Below, one piece after another: positions 36,450-45,036 of a DNA stretch of 64,000 bases. The DNA is from Nitratireductor luteus (GTDB taxonomy: Bacteria; Pseudomonadota; Alphaproteobacteria; Rhizobiales; Rhizobiaceae). The notes below the pieces were generated by a model. That model did no database searches and was not told the origin of the DNA. It worked only from the letters and a program-made list of their open reading frames with translations. The translations under genes and the position numbers were made by a program. The stretch's first letter is position 1, and every line of letters starts with the position of its first letter. Location: the NCBI RefSeq assembly GCF_026162365.1, contig NZ_JAOANW010000005.1:248001-312000 (forward strand), in the 5' to 3' direction.

Positions 36450-37358
36450 ATGCATATGATTATTTCACGGCGCGGTTTCGCGCTTGCGGCCGGCGCGTTC
36501 ATGGCGGTCGGCATTGCTTCGAGTACTCATCTTACTCAGGCCCAGGCGCAGACCCGGATGGACGATCCGCTTTCCTTCAAGCTCGTGGAGATCGAGGCGC
36601 GGCTGGGCGCGCGGCTCGGCGCGGTCGTGCTGGACACGGAAACGGGAACGAAGTGGAGCCACCGCCCCGATGAGCGGTTTCCCCTCAACAGCACCTTCAA
36701 GGCGTTCGCCTGTGCGGCGGTTCTGGCGCGCGTCGACCGGGGCGAGGAAGATCTGAGCCGATCTATAGTCTTCCAGAAGAGCGATCTCGTCACATACTCG
36801 CCGGTCACGGAACTGCGCATAGCCGGCGAGGGGATGACTGTCGGTGAATTGTGCGAGGCCGCCACGGCCATGAGCGATAACACGGCCGCCAATCTGGTGC
36901 TGGGCAGCATCGGCGGGCCGGAAGGCTTTACCCGCTTCATGCGTTTCCTCGGCGACGAAGCAACCCGCCTCGACCGATGGGAAACGGAACTCAACGAGGC
37001 CGTACCCGGCGATCCCCGCGACACAACGACGCCAAACGCCATCGTGGAGAGCCTCCGCAAGCTGGTCCTTGCCGAAACCCTTTCGTCCGGCTCGCGCGGC
37101 CAGCTCGAAAGCTGGCTGGTCGGCAACAAGGTGGGCGGGCCGCTGCTGCGCGCGGGCCTGCCGGGGTCCTGGCGCATCGCCGACAGAACAGGAGCGGGCA
37201 GCTATGGCTCGCGCGGCATCGTAGCCGTGATCTGGCCGCCCCAACGCAAGCCTGTCGTCGCCGCCGTCTACATCACCCAGACCCAAGCATCCATGGACGC
37301 GCGCAACGCCGCCATCGCAGAGATCGGCAACACGCTCGCAACACTGATCGCCAAATAG
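36450..37358 (+). CDS. class A beta-lactamase, RTG type
   Basis: A 302-residue serine beta-lactamase. The signal sequence has a twin-arginine start (SRRGFALAAG, residues 6-15), so it is probably exported folded through Tat. The catalytic motifs are S81-T-F-K84, S142-D-N144, E178 in WETELN, and R246-T-G248 in place of the usual K-T-G. The Arg form is seen in some carbenicillinases. It hydrolyses penicillins or cephalosporins; the spectrum cannot be read from sequence. It carries no sign of transfer: base composition matches neighbours and no mobile element adjoins it. Confidence 0.93.
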   Translation: MHMIISRRGFALAAGAFMAVGIASSTHLTQAQAQTRMDDPLSFKLVEIEARLGARLGAVVLDTETGTKWSHRPDERFPLNSTFKAFACAAVLARVDRGEEDLSRSIVFQKSDLVTYSPVTELRIAGEGMTVGELCEAATAMSDNTAANLVLGSIGGPEGFTRFMRFLGDEATRLDRWETELNEAVPGDPRDTTTPNAIVESLRKLVLAETLSSGSRGQLESWLVGNKVGGPLLRAGLPGSWRIADRTGAGSYGSRGIVAVIWPPQRKPVVAAVYITQTQASMDARNAAIAEIGNTLATLIAK

Positions 37359-37409
37359 ACTGGAGAAGCGGCCCGCTTGCCGGGCCAAACCAAGAGAACA
37401 GGCGACCCC

Positions 37410-38021
37410 TCAGGCACTCGGCCGAGCAAACGCCGCTCGCGCATGTTCAACCTCGGGTCGGATTGAACAGCCTTCAGCGTGGTCGTTGATGAGGCCCATG
37501 GCCTGCATGAAGGCATAGACCGTTGTGGGACCGACGAACTTCCAGCCGCGCTTCCGCATGTCCTTCGACAATGCAATAGAGGCGATGGAAGTCGAGGCCG
37601 TTTGCGGCACAGCCAGTTCTTTGCGGCTCGGCTCAAAGCGCCACAGATAGGCAGCCAGCGAACCTTCCTCCGCGACGAGCGATTGCGCCCGCTTGGCGTT
37701 GTTGATGACCGCCTCGATCTTGCCGCGATGGCGCACGATCCCCTTATCGCCAAGCAGACGCTGGACATCGGCTTCGTCAAAACGCGCGATCCTGTCGAAG
37801 TCGAAGTGCCAGAAGGCTGCGCGAAAATTCTCTCGCTTGGCAAGGATGGTGCGCCAGCTTAGCCCGGACTGGAAGCTTTCCAGGCAGAGTTTTTCGAACA
37901 GTCGGCGGTCGTCATCAACCGGAAAGCCCCATTCGTTGTCGTGGTAGGCGAAAAACTCGGGCGCGGTGCCACACCAGCGACAGCGCGGTTTTCCATCGGG
38001 CCCGGGGATCGTTTTGCTCAT
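37410..38021 (-). CDS. tag: DNA-3-methyladenine glycosylase I
   Basis: A 203-residue helix-hairpin-helix repair glycosylase that removes 3-methyladenine. The zinc site is built from CRWC near the N-terminus with the following His, and HAEGC near the C-terminus. Other conserved parts are YHDNEWGFPVDDDRRLFEKLCLESFQSGLSW and GWKFVGPTTVYAFMQAMGLINDH. Convergent with the beta-lactamase gene, and possibly in one operon with the YCII gene. Confidence 0.94.
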   Translation of the reverse strand: MSKTIPGPDGKPRCRWCGTAPEFFAYHDNEWGFPVDDDRRLFEKLCLESFQSGLSWRTILAKRENFRAAFWHFDFDRIARFDEADVQRLLGDKGIVRHRGKIEAVINNAKRAQSLVAEEGSLAAYLWRFEPSRKELAVPQTASTSIASIALSKDMRKRGWKFVGPTTVYAFMQAMGLINDHAEGCSIRPEVEHARAAFARPSA

Positions 38022-38055
38022 CTGAAGGCTCTTTTGTGCGGGAAGAGGCAGGTGT

Positions 38056-38343
38056 TCAGCCCATAAGGAAGCTCAGCCGATCATCGGTGCGGTTGGGTGT
38101 GATTTCGAGAATTTCGGCGCTTACCACATTTTCCTCGACGAAAGGGTCTTCCCGAACGCGCATCTCGAGCTCGGCAAGCGCCGTGCCATGCGCCAGAATC
38201 ACGCCGCCCGCATTGGGCTGAAGGCTGCCGACGAGGAGAAAGATGCCGTCTTCGACACCGCGCTGGATCCATGCCTTGTGCCCTTCCATAAATTGGGCAG
38301 CATGGGCCTTATTGTCGGAAAATTTGAGCAGAATGACAAACAT
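38056..38343 (-). CDS. YCII-family protein
   Basis: A 95-residue ferredoxin-like fold protein: MFVILLKFSDNKAHAAQFMEGHKAWIQRGVEDGIFLLVGSLQP, with the conserved His (H22) and Asp (D32, in GVEDGIF) of the YciI active site. The pattern ends GTALAELEMRVREDPFVEENVVSAEILEITP. Known YciI proteins are small enzymes or sensors with unclear substrates. It lies 34 bp after tag on the minus strand and 40 bp after the TetR gene. Confidence 0.88.
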   Translation of the reverse strand: MFVILLKFSDNKAHAAQFMEGHKAWIQRGVEDGIFLLVGSLQPNAGGVILAHGTALAELEMRVREDPFVEENVVSAEILEITPNRTDDRLSFLMG

Positions 38344-38383
38344 GAGATGAACTCCTCTGAAACTGTTGAATCAACATCCGGGC

Positions 38384-38995
38384 CTACGGCGACGCGGCCT
38401 TCTGAACCTGTGCCTCCAGCCACGCATACATCTGGTCGACCTCCTGACGAATGAATGCTTCGTCGTGAAAGGCATTGGCCAGCGAGGCCACACCCTGGCT
38501 GCGGGCGAGGATGTGCATGGCGAGTGCATCGGCCTCGGCTTTCAGACCGAGCAGCACGAATTGACGGCGTAGCCAGTCCCGGAAAAGCGTGAAAATCGTC
38601 GTGGCGCCGTCCTGTGCCACATGGTCGAGCTTGGCCAACTCGGCACAAAGCGTTCCAACAGGGCAGCCATAGGCCATGATCTTCGCGCGGTTCGCGATGA
38701 GGATGCGGATGAAGCTTCGAATGCGCTCGGCCGGGCTACCCCCCTCAGCCTCCCATCGATCGAGCATCTCTTGGGTGTTGGCCAAGCGCAGGGCAACAAC
38801 GGCGTCGAGAATCTGGTCCTTCGTCTTGAAATGATAGTAGAAATTCCCGCGTGAAATCCGCACGACGTCGGCGACGTCCGCAAACGAGGTATGCTCGTAA
38901 CCTTGCCGATAGAACAGATGGTCGGCAGCTTCGACAATCTGCCTTCGCGTTTTCTCGGCGCTCACGGAACTCGGCTCCTTTGGCTGCATTATCAC
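38384..38995 (-). CDS. TetR-family transcriptional regulator
   Basis: A 203-residue regulator. The helix-turn-helix domain is AEKTRRQIVEAADHLFYRQGYEHTSFADVADVVRISRGNFYYHFKTKDQILDAVV. The C-terminal ligand domain is helical and has two Cys (CPVGTLCAEL). It precedes the YCII and tag genes on the same strand, so an operon is possible. A palindrome with a half repeat lies upstream of its start. Confidence 0.92.
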   Translation of the reverse strand: MIMQPKEPSSVSAEKTRRQIVEAADHLFYRQGYEHTSFADVADVVRISRGNFYYHFKTKDQILDAVVALRLANTQEMLDRWEAEGGSPAERIRSFIRILIANRAKIMAYGCPVGTLCAELAKLDHVAQDGATTIFTLFRDWLRRQFVLLGLKAEADALAMHILARSQGVASLANAFHDEAFIRQEVDQMYAWLEAQVQKAASP

Positions 38996-39002
38996 TTATG
39001 AA

Positions 39003-39048
39003 ATTAGGACGGTTGACCTACAGCCAAAATTAGGACAAGCGCCCTAAT
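39003..39048. promoter_or_regulatory. candidate TetR operator
   Basis: ATTAGG (39029-39034) and CCTAAT (39043-39048) make an inverted repeat with 8-bp spacing, and an extra copy ATTAGGAC (39003-39010) lies 26 bp away in the same orientation. The block begins 8 bp upstream of the TetR start on the minus strand and fits a self-regulating operator. Confidence 0.55.
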
Positions 39049-39300
39049 CAGTCAAGGAGCAGGGATCAAGTCGAAGCATTTCCGACGGGCGGAATAACCG
39101 CTTGGATCACGACGACGCTTCTTTATCGTCATCGTGATTTATCCCCTTGCTGGAGCGTGATCTTTTCCGAAAACCGATGTCTACAGATCCTAGCTGCCCG
39201 ACGCGTCCCTCGACTCAGAGCTGATCGGGCCCCAGCCGCAATGGCAGGTTGCTTCCAGCATGGTCCAGAACCTCCGCTTTCCCTCACGACCTGCCACCCA

Positions 39301-40713
39301 TCACGCCGGCACGCGCACCACCACCCTCAAGCCACCCCGCGGGCTGTCCTCCAGCATCACGTCGCCACCGTGGCTGCGGGCGATGTCGCGGGCTATGGAG
39401 AGGCCGAGGCCGGTGCCGCTTTCGTCCTGGTTGCGCGCCGTGTCGAGCCTTACGAACGGCTTGAACACGTCCTCGCGCATCTCCTCCGGTATGCCGGGGC
39501 CGTCGTCGTCGACAGTGATCAGCAGCGTGCCGGTGCCGTGCCTGGCATCCACCTCCACGCTCGATGCATAGCGAAAGGCGTTGCCCACGACATTGTTCAG
39601 GAGCCGGGCGAAGGCGTTCGGGCGCACCGTGATTTCCGGTGAGCCGTTAAGCCTGGTCTTGAAGGCGCATTCGTGCAGTTTCGCCTGTTCCGCCAGCCTC
39701 TCGAAGCAGGTCTGCAGGTCGAAGGTGCCGGGGTCTTCGGAAGCTTCGCCGCGCGCGAAGGCCAGATAGCCCTCCAGCATCGAGCGCATGTCCTCGATGT
39801 CCTGGTCGAGCGCCTTCATGTCGGCCTTGGTGGAAGCGAGGGCGAGTTGCAGCTTGAACCGGGTGAGGATGGTGCGCAGATCGTGGCTGACGCCGGTCAG
39901 CATCGCCGTGCGCTGCTCGATCTGGCGCTCGATGCGCTCGCGCATCTGCAGGAAGGCGCTGCCCGCCCGGCGCACTTCCTCGGCGCCGCGCGGGCGGAAG
40001 TCGCTGGGCGTCGGGCGTCCCTTGCCGAAACTCTCGGCAGCTTCGGCAAGCTGCAGGATCGGCTTGATCTGGTTGCGCAGGAAGGCGACGGCGATCGTCA
40101 GCAGCACCAGCGAGGTGCCCACCATCCACAACAGGAAGATATGAGTGTTCGACGCATAGGCCTGGCTGCGCCGCGCGAAGACGCGCAGCACCTTGTCCGC
40201 AAGTTGGATACGGATTTCGACGACGTTTGAATCGCCCACCGTATCCAGCCAGAAGGGCCGGTTGATCTGGTGGGTGATCTCCTCGCTCAGCGTCTGGTCG
40301 AGAATGGAGAAGAAGGGTTTCGGCCCCGGCGCAGGCAGGGGATCGGGCGGTTCGATGCTGACCCGCAGCGACAGCCGCTCCTGCGCGATGCGGATGATGT
40401 TGGCGTAGTCTTCTTCGGTCGGATAGGTCTCTATGAGATCGATCACGGCGGCGATGTCGCGGGTGACCGCCTGCGACAGGCGCTGCGTAACCGTCTGCCA
40501 GTGCCGTTCCATGAAGACGAAGGCGATGACCGATTGCAGCAGGATCATCGGCGCGATCACGATGATGAGCGAGCGCGCATAAAGGCGCTTGGGCAGGAAC
40601 CGCGAGATCCCCCGCCAGAACCGCCGCCACGGCCGGTTCAAGGCCCGCCAGAACCGCGCCGCGCGCACCACTGCTCCATGGCCGTGGGCAAAAGGCAGTT
40701 CGTATCTCGCCAT
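39301..40713 (-). CDS. sensor histidine kinase, EnvZ-like
   Basis: A 470-residue inner-membrane kinase. Two membrane helices (residues 46-68 and 190-212) flank a periplasmic sensor domain of about 120 residues; then a HAMP linker and the H-box GVSHDLRT with phospho-acceptor H277, and the ATPase elements N-box NAFARLLNNVVGNAFRY, G1 DDDGPGIPEE and G2 GTGLGLSIARDI. The first 45 residues are unusually basic. It follows the OmpR-type response regulator 129 bp downstream and is its likely partner. Confidence 0.93.
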   Translation of the reverse strand: MARYELPFAHGHGAVVRAARFWRALNRPWRRFWRGISRFLPKRLYARSLIIVIAPMILLQSVIAFVFMERHWQTVTQRLSQAVTRDIAAVIDLIETYPTEEDYANIIRIAQERLSLRVSIEPPDPLPAPGPKPFFSILDQTLSEEITHQINRPFWLDTVGDSNVVEIRIQLADKVLRVFARRSQAYASNTHIFLLWMVGTSLVLLTIAVAFLRNQIKPILQLAEAAESFGKGRPTPSDFRPRGAEEVRRAGSAFLQMRERIERQIEQRTAMLTGVSHDLRTILTRFKLQLALASTKADMKALDQDIEDMRSMLEGYLAFARGEASEDPGTFDLQTCFERLAEQAKLHECAFKTRLNGSPEITVRPNAFARLLNNVVGNAFRYASSVEVDARHGTGTLLITVDDDGPGIPEEMREDVFKPFVRLDTARNQDESGTGLGLSIARDIARSHGGDVMLEDSPRGGLRVVVRVPA

Positions 40714-40842
40714 TCCTTCCTTCCGTGCATCCGCGCGCGACCGACGCCAAAAAGGCGCAAGGCGCTGTAACGCATACTGAAGGATGACACTATAGCAATC
40801 GTCGCGGAATCCGGAATCGCTCGCCCGCGCGAGGGTGGAGGA

Positions 40843-41580
40843 CTATTGCTCCACGCTCAGCTTGTAGCCGATGCCGCGCACGGTCTGCAGCCAGATGGGG
40901 TTGGAGGGATCCTGTTCGATCTTTCGGCGCAGGCGGTTGATCTGGACGTCGATGGTGCGCTCGCCCACTTCCGACTCCTCGCCCACCAGTTCGTGGCGGG
41001 GAATGGTCTCGCCGGCGCGTTCGGCGAAGATCACCATGATCTCGCGCTCGCGGTCGGTCAGCCTGATGGCGTGGCCGCCGCGTTTCAGTTCGCGCCTTGG
41101 GATCTGAAACGTATAGGGCCCGAATACGATCTGCTCCAGCTTGGGCGGCATCTGCTGGCCGCCGCGGCGCAGGATGTTGTTGACGCGCAGAACGAGTTCG
41201 CGCGGGTCGAAAGGCTTGGGCAGATAATCGTCGGCGCCGGCCTCCAATCCCGTCACGCGGCTGTCGGTCTCCGACAGGGCAGTCAGCATGAGGATAGGTA
41301 CGCTCTTTTCCGCGCGCAGCCCGCGCGTCAGCGTAACGCCGTCCTCGCCCGGCATCATCACGTCGAGGATCAACAGGTCGAAGTCGAGACCGTCGAGCTT
41401 GCGACGTGCCTCGGCGGCGTTGCCTGCCACCGTCACCCGGAAGCCCTGCTCGCGGAGGAACCGGTTGAGCAGCGTGCGGATGCGCGTATCGTCGTCCACC
41501 ACCAGCAGATGCGGTGCGTCGTCCGGCGGCGCGACTGGCGGTGCGGCTACGCTGTTTTCACTGGTCTGTATTGCGGTCAT
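40843..41580 (-). CDS. petR: OmpR-family response regulator (PetR-like)
   Basis: A 245-residue two-component regulator. Receiver: VVDDDTRIR, phospho-Asp D73 in LLILDVMMPGEDG, MLTALSE, and K in LPKPFDP. C-terminal winged helix ends RTIDVQINRLRRKIEQDPSNPIWLQTVRGIGYKL. A 20-residue N-terminal extension precedes the receiver. Its ATG overlaps the MarR stop (ATGA). In Rhodobacter capsulatus an OmpR-type petR and MarR-type petP form a similar pair that is required for expression of the bc1 complex. The match of gene order suggests PetR. Confidence 0.88.
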   Translation of the reverse strand: MTAIQTSENSVAAPPVAPPDDAPHLLVVDDDTRIRTLLNRFLREQGFRVTVAGNAAEARRKLDGLDFDLLILDVMMPGEDGVTLTRGLRAEKSVPILMLTALSETDSRVTGLEAGADDYLPKPFDPRELVLRVNNILRRGGQQMPPKLEQIVFGPYTFQIPRRELKRGGHAIRLTDREREIMVIFAERAGETIPRHELVGEESEVGERTIDVQINRLRRKIEQDPSNPIWLQTVRGIGYKLSVEQ

Positions 41581-42101
41581 CTGTCCGAATCTCCCTCGCC
41601 CGAAGGAACGCCGCCACTGGAGGGCTCATCCACCTGAACCCTCAGTTCGGGGTTCACCATGGCCCGCAGGAACCGTTCGAGTGCGGCGCGGTCATCCAGC
41701 CCCGCTTCCTCAATTGCCGCACGGATGCGGCGGGACTGTGGCAGCGCCAGCGCCATCGCCAGCGCCTGTCCCTTCTTCGTCGGATAAAGCTCGCGCTGGC
41801 GCCGGTCGCGCGGCCCCTGCACCTGCACCACGTAGCCGGTGTCGACAAGCTGCTTGAGCACGCGGGCAAGACTCTGCTTGGTGATGCGCAGCACGTCCAG
41901 CAGTTCGGCCACGGTCAGGCCGGGCCGGCGGTTGACGAAATGCAGCACGCGGTGGTGCGCCCGGCCGAAGCCATAGCTGTCAAGTATCGCATCGGGGTCC
42001 GAAATGAAGTCCCGATAGGCAAAGAACAGCAGTTCGATCAGCGTGAAATCGATGTCTTCGCTCTCGGATGGATCAGCCCTTTTGGGCGCGCTCGGCTTCA
42101 T
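41577..42101 (-). CDS. petP: MarR-family regulator (PetP-like)
   Basis: A 174-residue winged-helix regulator: FGRAHHRVLHFVNRRPGLTVAELLDVLRITKQSLARVLKQLVDTGYVVQVQGPRDRRQRELYPT. Start 42101 follows GAGGAAC; the upstream frame to 42245 includes a Met at 42146, but that lies in an operator palindrome. The gene is translationally coupled to the response regulator after it, like petPR of Rhodobacter capsulatus. The petABC operon is also in this window (17718-20442), a likely but unproven target. Confidence 0.85.
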   Translation of the reverse strand: MKPSAPKRADPSESEDIDFTLIELLFFAYRDFISDPDAILDSYGFGRAHHRVLHFVNRRPGLTVAELLDVLRITKQSLARVLKQLVDTGYVVQVQGPRDRRQRELYPTKKGQALAMALALPQSRRIRAAIEEAGLDDRAALERFLRAMVNPELRVQVDEPSSGGVPSGEGDSDR

Positions 42102-42131
42102 GGATCGGCGGTTCCTCGTTTGCTTGACCAA

Positions 42132-42158
42132 AATTATGTCAGCCATATTGACATAATT
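42132..42158. promoter_or_regulatory. candidate operator of the PetP-like regulator
   Basis: AATTATGTCA (42132-42141) and TGACATAATT (42149-42158) are a perfect 10-bp inverted repeat with a 7-bp spacer. It lies 31 bp upstream of the petP-like start and 181 bp upstream of ilvE on the opposite strand. Dimeric MarR proteins bind such palindromes, and this one would allow self-repression. Confidence 0.7.
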
Positions 42159-42338
42159 AGGGCCGCTTGATAATTTTTGACAAGGTTTTCGGCCAATGGC
42201 GAACAAAAAGACGTCCACAGGTCGATTTTTCGGAACTTCCTGCAAGCTTGATTTGCTTCACATTGTAGTGTTCCGGCATATTGTTTTCAGTTCGCGCTCC
42301 TTTTGAATAGGCAGAAGGCGCATGCGGGAGAGGCTAGG

Positions 42339-43232
42339 ATGGCATCGGTTCCTTTCGACCAACTGGATGGTTATATCTGGTTTAATGGCGAATTCGTTAA
42401 GTGGACGGACGCCAAGATCCATGTGCTCACCCATGGTCTGCACTATGCCAGTGCCGTGTTCGAGGGCGAGCGCGCCTATGGCGGGCAGATCTTCAAGCTG
42501 AGGGAGCATACGGAGCGGCTGCATGAATCCGCGCGCATCCTTGGCTTCACCATTCCCTATTCGGTTGAGGAAATCGACGCGGCCTGCAACGAACTCCTGG
42601 TCAAGCAGCGTCTGGAGGACGCCTATGTGCGCCCCATCGCCTGGCGCGGCAGCGAGATGATGGGCGTTTCGGCCCAGAAGAACCGCATCAACCTGGCCAT
42701 CGCCATCTGGGAGTGGCCGAGCTATTTCGATCCGGAGCAGCGCCTGAAGGGCATCCGGCTCGACATCGCCGAATATTGCCGGCCCGATCCGCGCACCGCC
42801 CCGTCGAAGTCGAAGGCGGCCGGCCTCTACATGATCTGCACGCTGTCCAAGCATGCGGCGGAGGCCAAGGGCTACACGGATGCCATGATGCTCGACTGGC
42901 GTGGCCAGGTCGCCGAAGCCACCGGCGCCAACATCTTCTTCGTCAAGGATGGCGTGCTGCACACGCCGGTGCCGGACTGCTTCCTGGATGGAATCACCCG
43001 CCGCACCGTCATCGATCTGGCGCGCCGGCGCGGCCTCGAAGTGGTCGAGCGGGTCATCATGCCCGATGAGCTGGAAGGCTTCGAGCAGTGCTTCCTGTGT
43101 GGTACGGCGGCCGAGGTGACCCCGGTGTCCGAGATCGGTCGCTATTCGTTCGAAGTCGGTGAAATCACACGGCTTTTGATGAACGACTACGCCGAGGAAG
43201 TGCGGCCCCGTCAGCGCATGGCTGCCGAATAG
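42339..43232 (+). CDS. ilvE: branched-chain amino-acid aminotransferase
   Basis: A 297-residue fold type IV PLP enzyme catalysing the last step of Leu, Ile and Val synthesis. Signatures: IWFNGEFVKWTDAKIHVLTHGLHYASAVFEGERAY, DAMMLDWRGQVAEATGANIFFVKDG and the final GTAAEVTPVSEIG. The PLP lysine is in SKSKAAGLYM. ATG 42339 has GGAG upstream. It diverges from petP. Confidence 0.95.
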   Translation: MASVPFDQLDGYIWFNGEFVKWTDAKIHVLTHGLHYASAVFEGERAYGGQIFKLREHTERLHESARILGFTIPYSVEEIDAACNELLVKQRLEDAYVRPIAWRGSEMMGVSAQKNRINLAIAIWEWPSYFDPEQRLKGIRLDIAEYCRPDPRTAPSKSKAAGLYMICTLSKHAAEAKGYTDAMMLDWRGQVAEATGANIFFVKDGVLHTPVPDCFLDGITRRTVIDLARRRGLEVVERVIMPDELEGFEQCFLCGTAAEVTPVSEIGRYSFEVGEITRLLMNDYAEEVRPRQRMAAE

Positions 43233-43351
43233 CGCCGCTGTCGTCAGCGCAACTTAAGCGCGATGAAGCCAGCCTTATTTGACTTTGGTTGTATTCGCGG
43301 TTTCATGTACACGCCGGTCAGCAAGGCCGGCGTTTGCGTGAGGGAGCAGAC

Positions 43352-43627
43352 ATGGAAGCACTTCTTCCAATTATCGTTCAGGCGGTGACAGGCATCATCG
43401 GCGGCGAAGCCGTCGGCACGGTCGTCAAGCAGGCGGCCATGAGTCACGGCGTGAAGATCCTGAGCGGCATCATCGGCGGCGTCGGCGGTGGCGCGTTGCT
43501 TTCGAGCCTCGGAGGCGATGCGGGAGCGCTCGGCGGACTTTTGGGCGATGCTGTCGGCGGCGTTGCCGGCGGCGGTATCCTGACCGCCATTGTAGGCGCC
43601 GTCATGGGCGCGATGAAGAAAAGCTGA
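43352..43627 (+). CDS. small Gly-rich membrane protein
   Basis: A 91-residue protein, start ATG 43352 with GAGGGAG. The sequence is dominated by Gly-zipper-like stretches (TGIIGGEAVGTVV, LSGIIGGVGGGALLSSLGG, LLGDAVGGVAGGGILTAIVGAVMGAMKKS). It is probably an integral or membrane-inserting protein. Function unknown. Followed by an intrinsic terminator. Confidence 0.75.
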   Translation: MEALLPIIVQAVTGIIGGEAVGTVVKQAAMSHGVKILSGIIGGVGGGALLSSLGGDAGALGGLLGDAVGGVAGGGILTAIVGAVMGAMKKS

Positions 43628-43648
43628 AGCCAGTTTCCAAGAGTTGCG

Positions 43649-43675
43649 AACGGGCGGCAAGTGCCGCCCGTTCTG
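43649..43675 (+). terminator. intrinsic terminator
   Basis: AACGGGCGGC (43649-43658) and GCCGCCCGTT (43663-43672) form a 10-bp stem with an AAGT loop, followed by CTGTTAT. It ends the transcript of the small Gly-rich protein. Confidence 0.75.
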
Positions 43676-43696
43676 TTATAAGAAGGAGGGGAGTGA

Positions 43697-43787
43697 GGGA
43701 ATAGGGCAGTAGGGCAAGGGGCGACAGTCCTTTAACGGCCTTTCCCTGCTGCCTCGCTGCCCTATTCCCCTGCTTCCCTACTGCCCT
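43697..43787 (+). repeat. alternative inverted repeats in a TAGGG-rich block
   Basis: GGGAATAGGGCAG (43697-43709) pairs perfectly with CTGCCCTATTCCC (43757-43769), and the overlapping AGGGCAGTAGGG (43703-43714) pairs perfectly with CCCTACTGCCCT (43776-43787). The left arm can therefore use only one partner at a time. The sequence is built of small TAGGGCA/TAGGGAA units and lies in the 5' leader of the MBL gene at 43805. Confidence 0.75.
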
Positions 43788-43804
43788 AAAACCGGACCCC
43801 GACC

Positions 43805-44440
43805 ATGCTCAAAGCCGCCATCGTTACCGTCACGCCTTTCCAGCAAAATTGCGCGATCCTTTTCGACGCCGAGCAAATGCGCGGTGTTGTGGTGGATCCG
43901 GGCGGGGAGGTCGACCGCATCCGCGCGACCATCGCCGAGACGGGCGTCATGATCGAGGCGATCTGGCTGACGCATGGCCATATCGACCATGCCGGCGGCG
44001 CGATGGATTTGAAGGAGGCATTGGGGGTAGACCTGATCGGCCCGCACGAGGCCGACCGGGAACTGTTGTCGAACCTGGCAACGCAGGCAAGGATGTTCGG
44101 CCTGACCGAGCCCGTGCGCAACGTTACACCGGACCGCTATCTTGAGGAGGGCGAGACCGTCTCCTTCGCCGGGCACGTCTTCGAGGTCTTCCATTGTCCC
44201 GGCCATGCGCCGGGCCATGTGGTCTTCTACAATGCGGCCGCGGGCTTCGCCCATGTGGGCGATGTCCTGTTCAGCGGCTCCGTCGGCCGCACAGACCTGC
44301 CCGGCGGCGACCATGCCGCGCTGATCCGCTCGATCAAGGAGAAGCTGTTGCCGCTCGGCGACGATGTAGGTTTTCTCTGCGGCCACGGCCCGGGAGGCCG
44401 CTTCGGCGACGAGCGCCGAAGCAATCCGTTCCTGGTGTAG
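43805..44440 (+). CDS. MBL-fold hydrolase (glyoxalase II-like)
   Basis: A 211-residue metallo-beta-lactamase-fold hydrolase. Two-metal site: THGHIDH, then H in CPGHAPGHVVF, D in GDVLFSGSVGRTDLPGG, and H in GHGPGG. This short form, like YcbL, acts on S-lactoylglutathione or other thioesters in homologues. No ribosome-binding site is visible near the ATG; the leader holds the repeat at 43697. Confidence 0.93.
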   Translation: MLKAAIVTVTPFQQNCAILFDAEQMRGVVVDPGGEVDRIRATIAETGVMIEAIWLTHGHIDHAGGAMDLKEALGVDLIGPHEADRELLSNLATQARMFGLTEPVRNVTPDRYLEEGETVSFAGHVFEVFHCPGHAPGHVVFYNAAAGFAHVGDVLFSGSVGRTDLPGGDHAALIRSIKEKLLPLGDDVGFLCGHGPGGRFGDERRSNPFLV

Positions 44441-44446
44441 GCCCGA

Positions 44447-44920
44447 TCAGGGCTGGCAGAACCTCTGTTCGCCGCCATAGGTGGTGAATGTCCCGGTGCT
44501 CGGGTTGAAGCTCCGGTATCTCGCGCTGCAGGCCCGGTACCATTCGCGGCTCCAGGGTTCGAGCCCCGCCGACACGGTCACCGACCGGCGGACCGGGGCC
44601 GGACGATAATACTCATAGCTGCGATAGCGATATTCCGGCTCCCGGTAAGTCCGGTAGACCGGACGGGGGTAGGGGTCGTAGGGCGGATCGATATAGACGG
44701 GTTGCGCCCGCCTTGGCGGCTGCGCAAGGACGCTGCCAACGATGGCGCCCACTGCAAGACCGGCTATGCCGGCTGCGAGGGCGTCGGAGCCCCGGTCCCG
44801 TTCGACATAGACACGGCGATCATGTCCGTGCCAGCCGTCACCCGCCTGGGCGGGAATGGCCGAAACGGCGGTGGCCGCAACGGCGGCGGCAAGGATGGTG
44901 TTCCTCAAGATGGATGTCAT
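44447..44920 (-). CDS. exported BA14K-like protein
   Basis: A 157-residue protein with signal peptide (to about residue 26, ...AIPAQA-GD), a Gly-rich hydrophobic patch (ALAAGIAGLAVGAIVGSVLA), a Tyr/Pro/Arg-rich linker, and a C-terminal domain WYRACSARYRSFNPSTGTFTTYGGEQRFC. That domain is typical of the BA14K family, lectin-like surface proteins first found in Brucella. A second copy is at 58534. Confidence 0.85.
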   Translation of the reverse strand: MTSILRNTILAAAVAATAVSAIPAQAGDGWHGHDRRVYVERDRGSDALAAGIAGLAVGAIVGSVLAQPPRRAQPVYIDPPYDPYPRPVYRTYREPEYRYRSYEYYRPAPVRRSVTVSAGLEPWSREWYRACSARYRSFNPSTGTFTTYGGEQRFCQP

Positions 44921-45036
44921 GGCAGTCTGTCTCCTGTCGCGCGCTTCCAGCCGGCGCGATGCTGTGAGAAACCTAGCGCCCCCTAGCTGAACGGTAGCTG
45001 AATGGTAAACGCGGCATAAATAGGAACTCGAAAGCA

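Noticed and set aside
36450-37358. Beta-lactamase as a recently acquired resistance gene
   Set aside because: Base composition matches its neighbours and there is no integron, insertion sequence or plasmid sign; the only repeat is a common REP-like palindrome.
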